Assembly: GCA_016292145.1 (NCBI GenBank)
Contig: JAEFBA010000006.1
Span: forward strand, 1-55,403
Length of the DNA stretch: 55,403 nucleotides
DNA from: Saccharofermentans sp.
GTDB lineage: Bacteria > Bacillota > Clostridia > Saccharofermentanales > Saccharofermentanaceae
Reading direction: 5' to 3'
Below the pieces are notes generated by a model, which did not search any database, had not been told where the DNA came from, and was given only the letters and a program-made list of their open reading frames with translations. Of the stretch, positions 25,985 through 34,650 are shown piece after piece. A program made the position numbers and the translations under genes. The stretch's first letter is position 1, and each line of letters starts with the position of its first letter.

Positions 25985-27572
25985 GCTCATGCTCGCCGAT
26001 GACGAGGGCATCGTAAGAGAATCGCTCAAGTTCATAGTAGATAAAGAGTTTCCGGGTTCATTCGAGACTTTCGAGGCCAAGACCGGAAGACGCGTGATCG
26101 AGCTCGCCGACGAGGTGCGCCCTGACATCGCATTCATGGATATCAGGATGCCCGGGATCAACGGTATTGACGCGATGAAGGAGATCAGAAGGACGAACCC
26201 CAACATCGTGTTCGTCGTCATCTCTGCATATGATAAATTCGACTATGCCAAGCAGGCTCTGAATCTCGGCGTTATCGACTACATCAACAAGCCTTTTGAC
26301 AAATCGCAGATCGTCGCAGTGCTGAAGAAAGCTATGGCGGAAGTCGACCGTGTACGTGAGCAGCGTTCACGCGAACTGGAGATCAAGGAAAAGCTTGATT
26401 CGATCGTTCCCATCATCGAGAACGGCCTTATCCAGGACCTTCTGTCCCACGAGCATTACAAGGAGAATATCGAAGAATATAAGAAGCTCCTTGAGATCGA
26501 CGAGAATTACGGCCTTATGCTCGCTATCATCGGAGGCGACAAGGAACCCGGCGGATATATGCGCGGCGTTGTTCCCGCGAGCGTCAAGACGCAGAAGAAC
26601 TATGAGACTGTCCTTCTTGTCATTTCAGATAACTTCAAGTGCATAACAGGTTCTGTAATGGGCAACAAGATACCTGTCCTGATTCCGTGCCCGAAAAGTT
26701 CACTGACACCTGAGGAATATCAGAAGATAGTAGATTCGGCCAACAACACACAAAAGGAGCTGTCTGAAGCTCTCGGCATTGATTTCAGGATCGGAATAGG
26801 TCCCGTAAAGCCTTTGGAAGATATGGCTGATTCATTTAGTGAAGCCCTGTCGATCCTCGTTAAATCCACTCAGAATGTAGCAGAAGCGATAGATCTTCCC
26901 GAAGGCTGCGAATACGATACCGACTATCCGCTCAAAACGGAGAAGGAGCTTTTCGATGCCATTGCACAGGGCGACGTGGTCAGAGCCCAGGAGCAGGCAA
27001 ACCTCTTCTTCGACTGGATGGAAAGATCCTCCGGCGGCGCCATGTCAGACATCTGCCTTAAGGTATTGGAATTTGTCCTTTGGGGAGAGAGGCTTGCATA
27101 TGGCAACGGCGGTCACGTCTACCATTTCATGTCAAGAAGTGAATATCTGCCTGAGATCAATTCGATGAAGAGTTACGACGAGCTCCGCCTCTGGTTCCTC
27201 TCGCACATCGAGAGAGCCGTCAACATGATCAATGCAGCAAATGCCGCAAAGACCGAAGACGTTGCAGAAAAAGCCAAGAAATACATTGACCAGAACTACA
27301 AAGAGGACATCTCGCTTGACGACCTGTCCGGCATGTATGATATCAGCCCGTTCTATTTCAGCAAGGTCTTCAAGACCCAGACGGGCGTTACTTTCACCGA
27401 TTATCTGACAGGTGTCAGGGTTGCAAGGGCAAGAGAACTTCTTGAGGGCACGGGCAAGTCAATGAAGGAGATCTGTTCGGAAGTCGGTTATTCGGATCCG
27501 AACTATTTCTCACGTATCTTCAAAAAGCATACGGGCGTTACCCCCACCGAATATAAGGAGGGCAAGAGATAA
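25977..27572 (+). CDS. YesN-like AraC-family response regulator
   Basis: 531 residues. A receiver domain (about 1-120) has the acidic DDE cluster near the start, phospho-acceptor Asp in FMDIRMPG and the conserved Lys in INKPF. A middle region of about 300 residues has no clear family. The C terminus is an AraC double helix-turn-helix (about 430-531) with ISPFYFSKVFKTQTG and the CSEVGYSDPNYFSRIFKKHTG signature. It is likely to activate the sugar transporter genes downstream; a candidate binding pair is at 28732-28782. Its stop overlaps the next start by one base (TAATG). Confidence 0.93.
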   Translation: MYKLMLADDEGIVRESLKFIVDKEFPGSFETFEAKTGRRVIELADEVRPDIAFMDIRMPGINGIDAMKEIRRTNPNIVFVVISAYDKFDYAKQALNLGVIDYINKPFDKSQIVAVLKKAMAEVDRVREQRSRELEIKEKLDSIVPIIENGLIQDLLSHEHYKENIEEYKKLLEIDENYGLMLAIIGGDKEPGGYMRGVVPASVKTQKNYETVLLVISDNFKCITGSVMGNKIPVLIPCPKSSLTPEEYQKIVDSANNTQKELSEALGIDFRIGIGPVKPLEDMADSFSEALSILVKSTQNVAEAIDLPEGCEYDTDYPLKTEKELFDAIAQGDVVRAQEQANLFFDWMERSSGGAMSDICLKVLEFVLWGERLAYGNGGHVYHFMSRSEYLPEINSMKSYDELRLWFLSHIERAVNMINAANAAKTEDVAEKAKKYIDQNYKEDISLDDLSGMYDISPFYFSKVFKTQTGVTFTDYLTGVRVARARELLEGTGKSMKEICSEVGYSDPNYFSRIFKKHTGVTPTEYKEGKR

Positions 27573-28606
27573 TGAGAAGAACGGTCTTAAAAATACTGTC
27601 CGTATTAATGATGTTCTCATTCCTTCTTTGCGTCGGCTGCAAAGAGCCTGAGAAGAAGGAAGTCACGCCGACCACAAAGACAGAAGGACCTCTTATCGGC
27701 ATGTCGTTCGATTCATTCGTAATCGAGCGCTGGACCAGGGACCGTGATGTCTTCGTATCCAGGGCAAATGAACTGGGTGCCGAAGTAAACGTACAGTCCG
27801 CAGGCGGCGATGTCGATACACAGATATCGCAGATCAAGTACTTCATCGAGATCGGCGTTGATGCGATCGTCATTATCACCGCAGATGCGGTCCGTCTTGC
27901 CGATGTCCTCAAAGAAGCCAAGAATAAGGGCATTCCTGTCATCTGCTACGACCGTCTTGTCATGAACTGCAATGCCGACCTCTACATCTCTTTTAACAAC
28001 GAGACCGTCGGAAAAGAGATGGCTAATGCCATCTGCAGCAAGATCCCTGAAGGCGGCACTATAGTTGAGATCATGGGACCTGAATCAGATAACAACGTGC
28101 CTCAGGTTATGGCCGGTTTTGACAGTGTCTGCCAGGAACACGGCATGAAGATCACTTTAAAATACAACTGTGATAACTGGAGGCCGGAGCTCGCCTACGA
28201 ATTTGTAAATGAGCACTTCGAAGAGATAAGCACTGCCGACGCGATAATGTGCGGCAATGATGCTCTTGCAGGTGAGGCGATCCACGCTCTTGCAGAGCGC
28301 GGCTATGCCGGCAAGATCTACGTTACCGGTCAGGACGGCGACCTTGAGGCATGCCAGAGACTTGTTGAAGGAACACAGCTCGTTACTGTCTATAAACCCG
28401 TTGAGAAGCTAGCCAGAGACGCGGCTGAATATGCCGTAAAGCTCGCTAAAGGAGAGTCTCTGGGCGATACCGGCAAATTCTTCGACGGCACCCGGGACAT
28501 TCCTTATATTGCGATCGAACCTTCAGGCGTAACACTCAGCAATCTGGATTCCGTCATCATCGACAGCGGCTTCCACTTAAGAGAAGATATTTATAAGAAC
28601 AACTGA
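27572..28606 (+). CDS. sugar-binding lipoprotein (first of two beside the transporter)
   Basis: 344 residues with a lipobox-like end at Cys23 (CVGC) and a Peripla_BP_4/XylF-type fold: IGMSFDSFVIERW at the start, AVRLADVLKEAKNKGIPV, CYDRL and CGNDALAGEA near the hinge. It shares the same layout as the binding protein at 28909. Because it is tied to the two-component genes by a one-base overlap, it may serve sensing rather than bulk uptake. Its codon use is like that of the kinase genes and unlike the strongly biased codons of the 28909 gene. Confidence 0.87.
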   Translation: MRRTVLKILSVLMMFSFLLCVGCKEPEKKEVTPTTKTEGPLIGMSFDSFVIERWTRDRDVFVSRANELGAEVNVQSAGGDVDTQISQIKYFIEIGVDAIVIITADAVRLADVLKEAKNKGIPVICYDRLVMNCNADLYISFNNETVGKEMANAICSKIPEGGTIVEIMGPESDNNVPQVMAGFDSVCQEHGMKITLKYNCDNWRPELAYEFVNEHFEEISTADAIMCGNDALAGEAIHALAERGYAGKIYVTGQDGDLEACQRLVEGTQLVTVYKPVEKLARDAAEYAVKLAKGESLGDTGKFFDGTRDIPYIAIEPSGVTLSNLDSVIIDSGFHLREDIYKNN

Positions 28607-28620
28607 GTTCAACAAATAAC

Positions 28621-28646
28621 GGGGCTGTCTTATGACAGCCTCATTT
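28621..28646 (+). terminator. terminator of the sensor operon
   Basis: GGCTGTC (28623-28629) pairs with GACAGCC (28634-28640) around a short loop, followed by a T-containing tail. It separates the regulatory operon from the transporter operon. Confidence 0.6.
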
Positions 28647-28731
28647 ATACGCGCGCATAAGTTTTCTAAATTAAATAAATTTCTACACACATATGAAGTC
28701 CGTTTGGATTATATGAGGCATTTTTGTTGTA

Positions 28732-28782
28732 TTTAGCACAAATTTGATAATTTGGACATATCGACCACATAATTGTGCTAAA
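28732..28782. promoter_or_regulatory. inverted TTTAGCACAA half-sites, candidate activator site
   Basis: TTTAGCACAA (28732-28741) and its exact inverse TTGTGCTAAA (28773-28782) lie 41 bp apart, close to four helical turns. They are about 130-180 bp upstream of the transporter operon start. This is where an AraC-type response regulator dimer would be expected to bind. The rest of the 302-bp gap (28607-28908) is AT-rich. TTGCCA at 28806-28811 is a possible -35 box, but no strong -10 follows it. Confidence 0.5.
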
Positions 28783-28908
28783 AACATGCTAATCCTTATG
28801 ACAACTTGCCAAAAATATCAAGAATCTCGATATGCAACTCCTATATACCCAATGTTAATTTGTATGTGGCAATAAATGCCGATTACTACTAATAGGAGGA
28901 ATTTCTCA

Positions 28909-29967
28909 ATGTTTAAGAAAATTCTTGGAACAATTCTTTGCGCTGCAATCGCATGTGCTGCATTGACAGGCTGCGCTGGTTCCGGAAAGAAGAAGGTTGG
29001 TATCTCAATGCCTACTCAGGATCTCCAGAGATGGAATCAGGACGGCTCTTACATGAAGGAAAAGTTCGAAGCTGCCGGTTATGAAGTAGATCTTCAGTAT
29101 GCAGGCAACAAGGCTGACGTTCAGCTCTCACAGATCGAGGATATGATCAACACAGGCAGCAAGGTTATCGTTATCGCTGCAGTTGAAGCTTCTTCACTCG
29201 GACAGGCTCTTGATAAGGCTGCTAAGAAGAAGATCCCCGTTATCGCTTATGACCGTCTCCTTATGGGTAACGAGAACGTTAGCTACTATGCTACATTCGA
29301 CAACTACAAGGTTGGTCAGATCCAGGGTAACTTCGTAAAGGAGAAGCTCGATCTTGATAACGCAGCTGGTCCTTTCAACATCGAGTTCACAGCTGGTGAC
29401 CCCGGTGACAACAATGCCGGCGTATTCTTCCAGGGCGCTATGGACGTTCTTAAGCCTTACCTCGATTCCGGCAAGCTCGTTTGCGTATCCGGTCAGACAG
29501 ATTTCGATTCTGTTGCTACACCTAAGTGGGATTCCGCTACAGCACAGGCAAGAGCAGAGAGCATCATCGGCAACTATTCCAACAAGAACATCGACGCATG
29601 GCTTTGCTCCAATGACTCTACAGCTCAGGGCGTTGTTACAGCTCTCGACTCCAGCTACAACAGCGAAGGCAGAGGCGGACAGTGGCCGATCATCACAGGT
29701 CAGGACTGCGACATCGTTTCCATGAAGAACATGCTCGCTGGTAAGCAGACAATGTCAATCTTCAAGGATACACGTACACTTGCTGAGAGAACAGTTACAA
29801 TGGTTAACCAGATTCTCGAGGGTAAGGAAGTTGAGACAAACAGCACATACAACAACAACAAGAAGGAAGTTGCTTCCTATCTTTGCGATCCTGTATTCGC
29901 TGACCTCAGCAACTACAAGACAATCCTCATCGATTCCGGCTACTACAAGGAAGCTGATCTTGCTTAA
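28909..29967 (+). CDS. major sugar-binding lipoprotein (XylF/ChvE-like)
   Basis: 352 residues from ATG 28909, with AGGAGGA 8 bases upstream. The lipobox ends at Cys22 (LTGC). The fold matches ChvE/XylF-type binding proteins: VGISMPTQDLQRWNQDG at the N terminus, YDRLLMGNENV, and WLCSNDSTAQGV and ITGQDCD in the C-terminal lobe. Codon use is strongly biased to GCT, GTT, AAG and GGT compared with neighbours, which indicates high expression, as expected of a binding protein needed in excess. The ABC ATPase follows after a hairpin. The ligand is probably a monosaccharide such as xylose, arabinose, glucose or galactose. Confidence 0.92.
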   Translation: MFKKILGTILCAAIACAALTGCAGSGKKKVGISMPTQDLQRWNQDGSYMKEKFEAAGYEVDLQYAGNKADVQLSQIEDMINTGSKVIVIAAVEASSLGQALDKAAKKKIPVIAYDRLLMGNENVSYYATFDNYKVGQIQGNFVKEKLDLDNAAGPFNIEFTAGDPGDNNAGVFFQGAMDVLKPYLDSGKLVCVSGQTDFDSVATPKWDSATAQARAESIIGNYSNKNIDAWLCSNDSTAQGVVTALDSSYNSEGRGGQWPIITGQDCDIVSMKNMLAGKQTMSIFKDTRTLAERTVTMVNQILEGKEVETNSTYNNNKKEVASYLCDPVFADLSNYKTILIDSGYYKEADLA

Positions 29968-29990
29968 TTAATTAACTTTAAGCCCTTTGC

Positions 29991-30010
29991 AGGCGGGGGA
30001 AACCCCGCCT
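29991..30010 (+). terminator. intercistronic hairpin after the binding-protein gene
   Basis: AGGCGGGG (29991-29998) pairs perfectly with CCCCGCCT (30003-30010) around GAAA. There is no T run, so it is better read as an mRNA 3' end stabiliser or partial terminator. That would give more binding-protein mRNA than transporter mRNA. Confidence 0.6.
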
Positions 30011-30075
30011 GTATATTGGGGGGCTGAATCATTTTCTACTACAAACACACTCAAGACTTATGAAAGAGGCGACAA

Positions 30076-31680
30076 ATGGCAAAAGTTTTGCTTGAAATGA
30101 ATAGCATAACCAAAACTTTTCCGGGCGTTAAGGCTCTCGATAATGTAAACCTTAAGGTTGAAGAGGGCGAGATCCACGCGCTGGTCGGCGAGAACGGTGC
30201 CGGTAAATCGACATTGATGAATGTTCTCAGCGGAATTTATCCGATTGGCACCTATGAAGGCGACATAGTTTACGACGGCGAAGTATGCAAATTTCATAAC
30301 ATTAAAGATTCCGAGAGAAAAGGAATCGTTATTATCCACCAGGAACTTGCGTTGGTCCCTTATCTGACCATCGGCGAGAATATGTTCCTCGGCAATGAAC
30401 AGGGAAGCAAATGGTGTATCGACTGGAATAAGACTTATGCAGAAGCAGATAAGTATCTTGCTATGGTAGGTCTTACTGATTCCTCGAAAACACTTATTAA
30501 AGATATAGGTACAGGTAAGCAGCAGCTCGTAGAGATCGCAAAGGCTTTGGCTAAGAACGCCAGACTCCTTATTCTTGACGAGCCTACTTCATCACTCAAC
30601 GAGACTGACTCAAGAGCACTTCTTGATCTCATGAAGAAGCTTCAGAGAGAAGAGGGTCTGACGATGATCATCATCTCCCACAAGCTCAACGAGGTCTCAT
30701 ATGTAGCAGATAAGATCACTGTCATCAGAGACGGTTCCACGATCGAGACAATGGATTCAAAGGACCAGGAGATCTCCGAGGCAAGGATCATCAAAGGCAT
30801 GGTAGGTCGTGAGATCACCGACAGATTCCCGAAGCGTCACGACGTCGAGATCGGTGATGTCATGATGGAGGTCAACGACTGGACTGTCTATCATCCCGAG
30901 TTCTCTGAGCGTAAGGTCGTTGACAATGTATCGATCAACGTACGCGCAGGTGAAGTCGTAGGTATCTACGGACTTATGGGTGCAGGCCGTACGGAGCTTG
31001 CGATGAGTATCTTCGGAAGATCATACGGAATCGGAATCTCAGGTGAATTGAGACTCCGCGGAATACCCGTTACATTAAAGAGCCCCAAGCAGGCTATCAA
31101 AGCAGGTCTTGCATATGTTACGGAAGACCGTAAGGGCAACGGACTCGTTCTGTCCAACTCAATTCTGAGAAATACTACACTTGCTAACCTTGAAGGTGTC
31201 AGCAAGGGCGGTATCTTCCTTGATAAGGACAAGGAGACAGAGGTCGCCCAGGAATATGTCGAAAAGCTCAGGACGAAGACTCCTTCAGTCGAGCAGCTCG
31301 TAGGCAATCTCTCAGGCGGTAACCAGCAGAAGGTCCTCCTTGCAAAGTGGATGTTCGCTAATCCGGACGTTCTCATCCTCGACGAACCTACAAGAGGTAT
31401 CGACGTAGGTGCCAAGTATGAGATCTACTGCATCATCAACGATCTTGCAAAGGCCGGCAAATCAGTAATCATGATCTCTTCCGAGCTTCCTGAAGTCATC
31501 GGAATGAGTGACAGGATCTACATCATGAACCAGGCTAAGATCGTAGGCGAGATGAAGGCTTCTGAAGCAACACAGGAAAACATCATGGCTCACATCGTTG
31601 GTGTAAAAGGTGAACCCGCAAACGCAGACGAAGTTAATGCTGATGCTGTTGACGCTGATAGCGTAGAAAGTGAGGCATAA
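30076..31680 (+). CDS. sugar ABC transporter ATP-binding protein (two ABC domains)
   Basis: 534 residues with two ABC cassettes, as in XylG/MglA/GguA. The first (about 5-245) has Walker A GENGAGKST, Walker B LLILDEPTSS and a degenerate signature (GTGKQQL). The second (about 258-505) has a weakened Walker A (GLMGAGRTE), an intact signature LSGGNQQK and Walker B LILDEPTRG. That asymmetry is normal for the family. A short acidic Ala/Asp/Glu/Val tail (last 20 residues) is unusual. AGAGGCG precedes the ATG. It powers the permeases encoded next. Confidence 0.95.
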   Translation: MAKVLLEMNSITKTFPGVKALDNVNLKVEEGEIHALVGENGAGKSTLMNVLSGIYPIGTYEGDIVYDGEVCKFHNIKDSERKGIVIIHQELALVPYLTIGENMFLGNEQGSKWCIDWNKTYAEADKYLAMVGLTDSSKTLIKDIGTGKQQLVEIAKALAKNARLLILDEPTSSLNETDSRALLDLMKKLQREEGLTMIIISHKLNEVSYVADKITVIRDGSTIETMDSKDQEISEARIIKGMVGREITDRFPKRHDVEIGDVMMEVNDWTVYHPEFSERKVVDNVSINVRAGEVVGIYGLMGAGRTELAMSIFGRSYGIGISGELRLRGIPVTLKSPKQAIKAGLAYVTEDRKGNGLVLSNSILRNTTLANLEGVSKGGIFLDKDKETEVAQEYVEKLRTKTPSVEQLVGNLSGGNQQKVLLAKWMFANPDVLILDEPTRGIDVGAKYEIYCIINDLAKAGKSVIMISSELPEVIGMSDRIYIMNQAKIVGEMKASEATQENIMAHIVGVKGEPANADEVNADAVDADSVESEA

Positions 31681-31682
31681 CG

Positions 31683-32951
31683 ATGGGCGCAAGTAAAGTA
31701 AAGAATTTCTTAAGAAAATACATGATGCTTATCGCTACCGTAGTGGTAGTCATAGCGTTCGGTTTCATTACAGGCGGTCAGTCATTGAACCCTGACAGTA
31801 TCGACCGACTGATCTCACAGAACGCATATGTTTTCGTACTCGGTACAGGTATGCTCCTCTGCATCTTAACCGGCGGTAACATCGATCTTTCAGTAGGTTC
31901 CGTAGTCTGTCTCGCAGGCAGCGTCGGCGCCATCATAATGCAGACAAGGCTCTTTGGCAGTCTGATCCCGTGGCCCATTGCAGTAATCGTAATGCTCCTT
32001 ATGGGTCTTCTCGTAGGTATCTGGCACGGTTACTGGATCGCATATGTAAAGGTTCCGCCTTTTATCGCAACACTCGTCGGCATGCTTGCCTTCAGAGGAC
32101 TTGCAAATATCTTCCTTAAGGGTAAAGACGTTATCGTTGAGAACAAGGATTTCATGAACGTATTCGGCGGAAGTGATACCTGCTATGTTCCGGATTTCCT
32201 TAAGAACGTAGGTCCTGCGCTCGTGAGCGGAGGCAACACACTTAACAAGACTTGTATTGTTTTCGCAGTTTTGTTTGCAGTCGGCTATGTGCTCTACACA
32301 TTTATCAACCGTGTAAGACTTATCAAGCTCGGTTACAAGGTCGACAATATTGTAGTTGTCATTATAAAGACAGTTCTTATCGTTGCAGTAGTTCTCTGGT
32401 TCGGATATAAACTTGCAAGCTACAGAGGTATTCCTACAGCATTTATCTGGATCGCGCTCGTTCTTGCTGTTTTCGCTTACATTACAACGAAAACAACATT
32501 GGGCCGTAACCTCTATGCTGTCGGCGGCAACGAGAAGGCAACAAGACTTTCCGGTATCGACACCAGAAAGGTTATGTTCAGCGCTTACACTCTCATGGGT
32601 GTTCTCGCAGGCTTTGCAAGCATCCTGGTTATCGCAAGAGGCCAGAAGGCAGGTCCTACGGTTGGTGTCGGATTTGAGATGGACGCTATCGCAGCATGCT
32701 TCATCGGCGGCGCTTCCGCATACGGCGGAACAGGTTCCATCGGCGGCGTTATCATCGGTGCTACCCTGATGGGCGTTATCAACCAGGGCATGAACATCGC
32801 AGCTACACCTGTTAACTATCAGAAGGTTGTTAAGGGTATCGTACTTATCCTTGCAGTACTCTTCGATATCATCATGCAGATGAAGAGGAAAGGTGCTAAG
32901 AAGAAGCACGCAAAAGTTATAACTACAGAGGAAGGAGGTGCTAAGTCATGA
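31683..32951 (+). CDS. sugar ABC transporter permease 1 (XylH/GguB-like)
   Basis: 422 residues with about ten hydrophobic segments. It is a BPD_transp_2 family permease with LTGGNIDLSVGSVVCL near the N terminus and the EAA-like AGFASILVIARGQKAGP and CFIGGASAYGGTGS in the C-terminal half. The C terminus is short and very basic (MKRKGAKKKHAK). It begins two bases after the ATPase stop and overlaps the second permease by ATGA, with GGAGGTG inside its 3' end serving the next gene. Together with permease 2 it probably forms a heterodimeric channel. Confidence 0.94.
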   Translation: MGASKVKNFLRKYMMLIATVVVVIAFGFITGGQSLNPDSIDRLISQNAYVFVLGTGMLLCILTGGNIDLSVGSVVCLAGSVGAIIMQTRLFGSLIPWPIAVIVMLLMGLLVGIWHGYWIAYVKVPPFIATLVGMLAFRGLANIFLKGKDVIVENKDFMNVFGGSDTCYVPDFLKNVGPALVSGGNTLNKTCIVFAVLFAVGYVLYTFINRVRLIKLGYKVDNIVVVIIKTVLIVAVVLWFGYKLASYRGIPTAFIWIALVLAVFAYITTKTTLGRNLYAVGGNEKATRLSGIDTRKVMFSAYTLMGVLAGFASILVIARGQKAGPTVGVGFEMDAIAACFIGGASAYGGTGSIGGVIIGATLMGVINQGMNIAATPVNYQKVVKGIVLILAVLFDIIMQMKRKGAKKKHAKVITTEEGGAKS

Positions 32952-34291
32952 ACGAATTCAGCATGAAAAATGTTCTTAAAAAGAATGTAATGGCATTAGC
33001 GCTCCTCGGAATCTATATATTATTTATAATTCTGGGATTTGCAATCAAGGGACAGAACATTCTCGAACCGTCGATCGTTACTTCCCTTATCGAACGTTAC
33101 GCTTACGTATTCATCTTAGGTGCCGGCATGCTCATGTGTATGCTCACCGGCGGTAATATCGACCTTTCAGTCGGTTCGTTCGTCTGCTTTGCAGGCGCGA
33201 TCGTAGGATTGTTCTCTGTTGAGAACCGAATCTTCCAGACGCCTCTGAGCACACCGCTTGTTATCCTGATTGCTTTCGGTGTAGGCATCGCATACGGCGC
33301 CCTCTTAGGCTTCCTTATCGCTTACGTAAGAATACCTCCGTGGATCGCAACACTTGCAGGTTATCTTGCATTCCGCGGCCTTGGCACACAGTACCTTACA
33401 AAGGCATCTGCCGATGCGGCTCTCACTAATTTCCCTGACTCACTGACTAAGATCTTTGGTGGAAGACTTTTTGAGTCAGATTGGGGCGAAATGAATATAC
33501 CTTGCGTAGTGATCGGTGTTGTCGTTGCAGCAGCAGTAGTATTGACCCTGATCATCTCACGCAACAGGAAGGTCGCAAAAGGTTACAAGGCCGATCCTTT
33601 ATGGTTCGTTGTTGTTAAGAGCATTATCCTGGCAGCCATAATCTTATTTTTAACGATCGAATTCTCATTCGACGGCGGCTTCCCGGTAGTAGTCCTCTGG
33701 ATCGCCGGCGTACTCATTCTCTACGGAATCGTCACAGAGAAGACGACGATCGGACGTCACTTCATGACAGTCGGCGGCAACGCAGAGTCTGCCAGACTTT
33801 CCGGTATCAACAACAAGCTCGTCATGTTCTGCGCTTACCTCAATATGGCAGTCCTGACTGTTATCGCAGCCATGATCGTTACCGTAAGAGCTTCGGCTGC
33901 AAACTCAACAGCCGGTGAGGAATATGAGCTTGATGCTATCGCAGCTTGTATCGTCGGCGGTGTCTCCGCTTACGGCGGTTCAGGTACGATCGTCGGAATG
34001 GTTGTCGGTGCTACCCTGATCGGTGTCATCAACCAAGGCATGCAGCTTATCGGTGTAGACCAGAACTGGATCAAGATCGTTAAGGGTCTTGTACTCCTTG
34101 CAGCAGTAGTCTTCGAGATCAAGTCCAAGAACTCCAAAGCTAAGGCTTCAAAGAAGAAGACCAAGCAGGAAAAGACACTTGAGGAAGTGCTCGCAAAGGC
34201 AGAAGAAGAGCTCAAAAAGACTTCGGAAGAATCTTTGGAGAGCGAATCCGCTGCACCTTCTGAAGAGACCATAGTTACAACAGAAGCGTAA
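32948..34291 (+). CDS. sugar ABC transporter permease 2
   Basis: 447 residues, homologous to permease 1 (LTGGNIDLSVGSFVCF, CIVGGVSAYGGSGT). Most members of this family have one permease gene that works as a homodimer. Two different permeases side by side suggest a heterodimer, as in some ChvE-GguAB relatives and MmsB-like duplicated sets. A highly charged, low-complexity C-terminal tail of about 60 residues (Lys/Glu then Ser/Glu rich) lies after the last membrane segment, in the cytoplasm; permease 1 does not have it. A strong terminator follows. Confidence 0.94.
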   Translation: MNEFSMKNVLKKNVMALALLGIYILFIILGFAIKGQNILEPSIVTSLIERYAYVFILGAGMLMCMLTGGNIDLSVGSFVCFAGAIVGLFSVENRIFQTPLSTPLVILIAFGVGIAYGALLGFLIAYVRIPPWIATLAGYLAFRGLGTQYLTKASADAALTNFPDSLTKIFGGRLFESDWGEMNIPCVVIGVVVAAAVVLTLIISRNRKVAKGYKADPLWFVVVKSIILAAIILFLTIEFSFDGGFPVVVLWIAGVLILYGIVTEKTTIGRHFMTVGGNAESARLSGINNKLVMFCAYLNMAVLTVIAAMIVTVRASAANSTAGEEYELDAIAACIVGGVSAYGGSGTIVGMVVGATLIGVINQGMQLIGVDQNWIKIVKGLVLLAAVVFEIKSKNSKAKASKKKTKQEKTLEEVLAKAEEELKKTSEESLESESAAPSEETIVTTEA

Positions 34292-34355
34292 TAACTTGTT
34301 TTTCATAATAATGTTTTCCGGTCACCCGAATATCCGGAATGCACTTTACCTCCAG

Positions 34356-34384
34356 CCGCCGCAAACCCATGCGGCGGTTTTTTT
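34356..34384 (+). terminator. rho-independent terminator of the sugar transporter operon
   Basis: CCGCCGCA (34356-34363) pairs with TGCGGCGG (34370-34377), followed by seven T. Confidence 0.95.
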
Positions 34385-34508
34385 ATTCACTGCAACATCC
34401 CTAATACTTCAACTGTATTTATGGCAGGATCTCAAACCTGCTAACCCTGAAAAAGGCGCAAAAATGTAGTATTCATAGAAAATTTATAGAAAAACGGCTT
34501 TTAGATAG

Positions 34509-34650
34509 TATAATAAGCAAGTCAAAATATTTTTACGGTATCGTGCTAAGGGACACAAAATGCCGGAAGTTTCTGCAACCCGCTGTACTCGGCGGAGGGC
34601 AGTTTTGGGTTCCACCGCACAATAGAACGTACAGAAAATGAGAGGTTTTT
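34509..34650 (+). promoter_or_regulatory. TATAAT box and structured leader of the MoxR operon
   Basis: TATAAT at 34509-34514 is the best -10 box; no good -35 box is seen. The leader of about 130 nt before the moxR start can fold: CTGC-aa-CCCGC (from about 34574) can pair with GCGG-agg-GCAG, and AACCC with GGGTT around it. I tried to match it to known riboswitch cores (TPP, ZTP, c-di-GMP, preQ1) and saw no match. The remaining part of the 34292-34650 gap holds the terminator and AT-rich sequence. Confidence 0.4.

Noticed and set aside
31890-32909. 339-codon minus-strand frame opposite sugar permease 1
   Set aside because: The plus strand encodes a full permease with family motifs; the minus frame is rich in Cys/Asp/Asn as expected of an antisense shadow.
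34515-34650. Known riboswitch before moxR
   Set aside because: No match by eye to TPP, ZTP, c-di-GMP, preQ1, fluoride or guanidine consensus elements.
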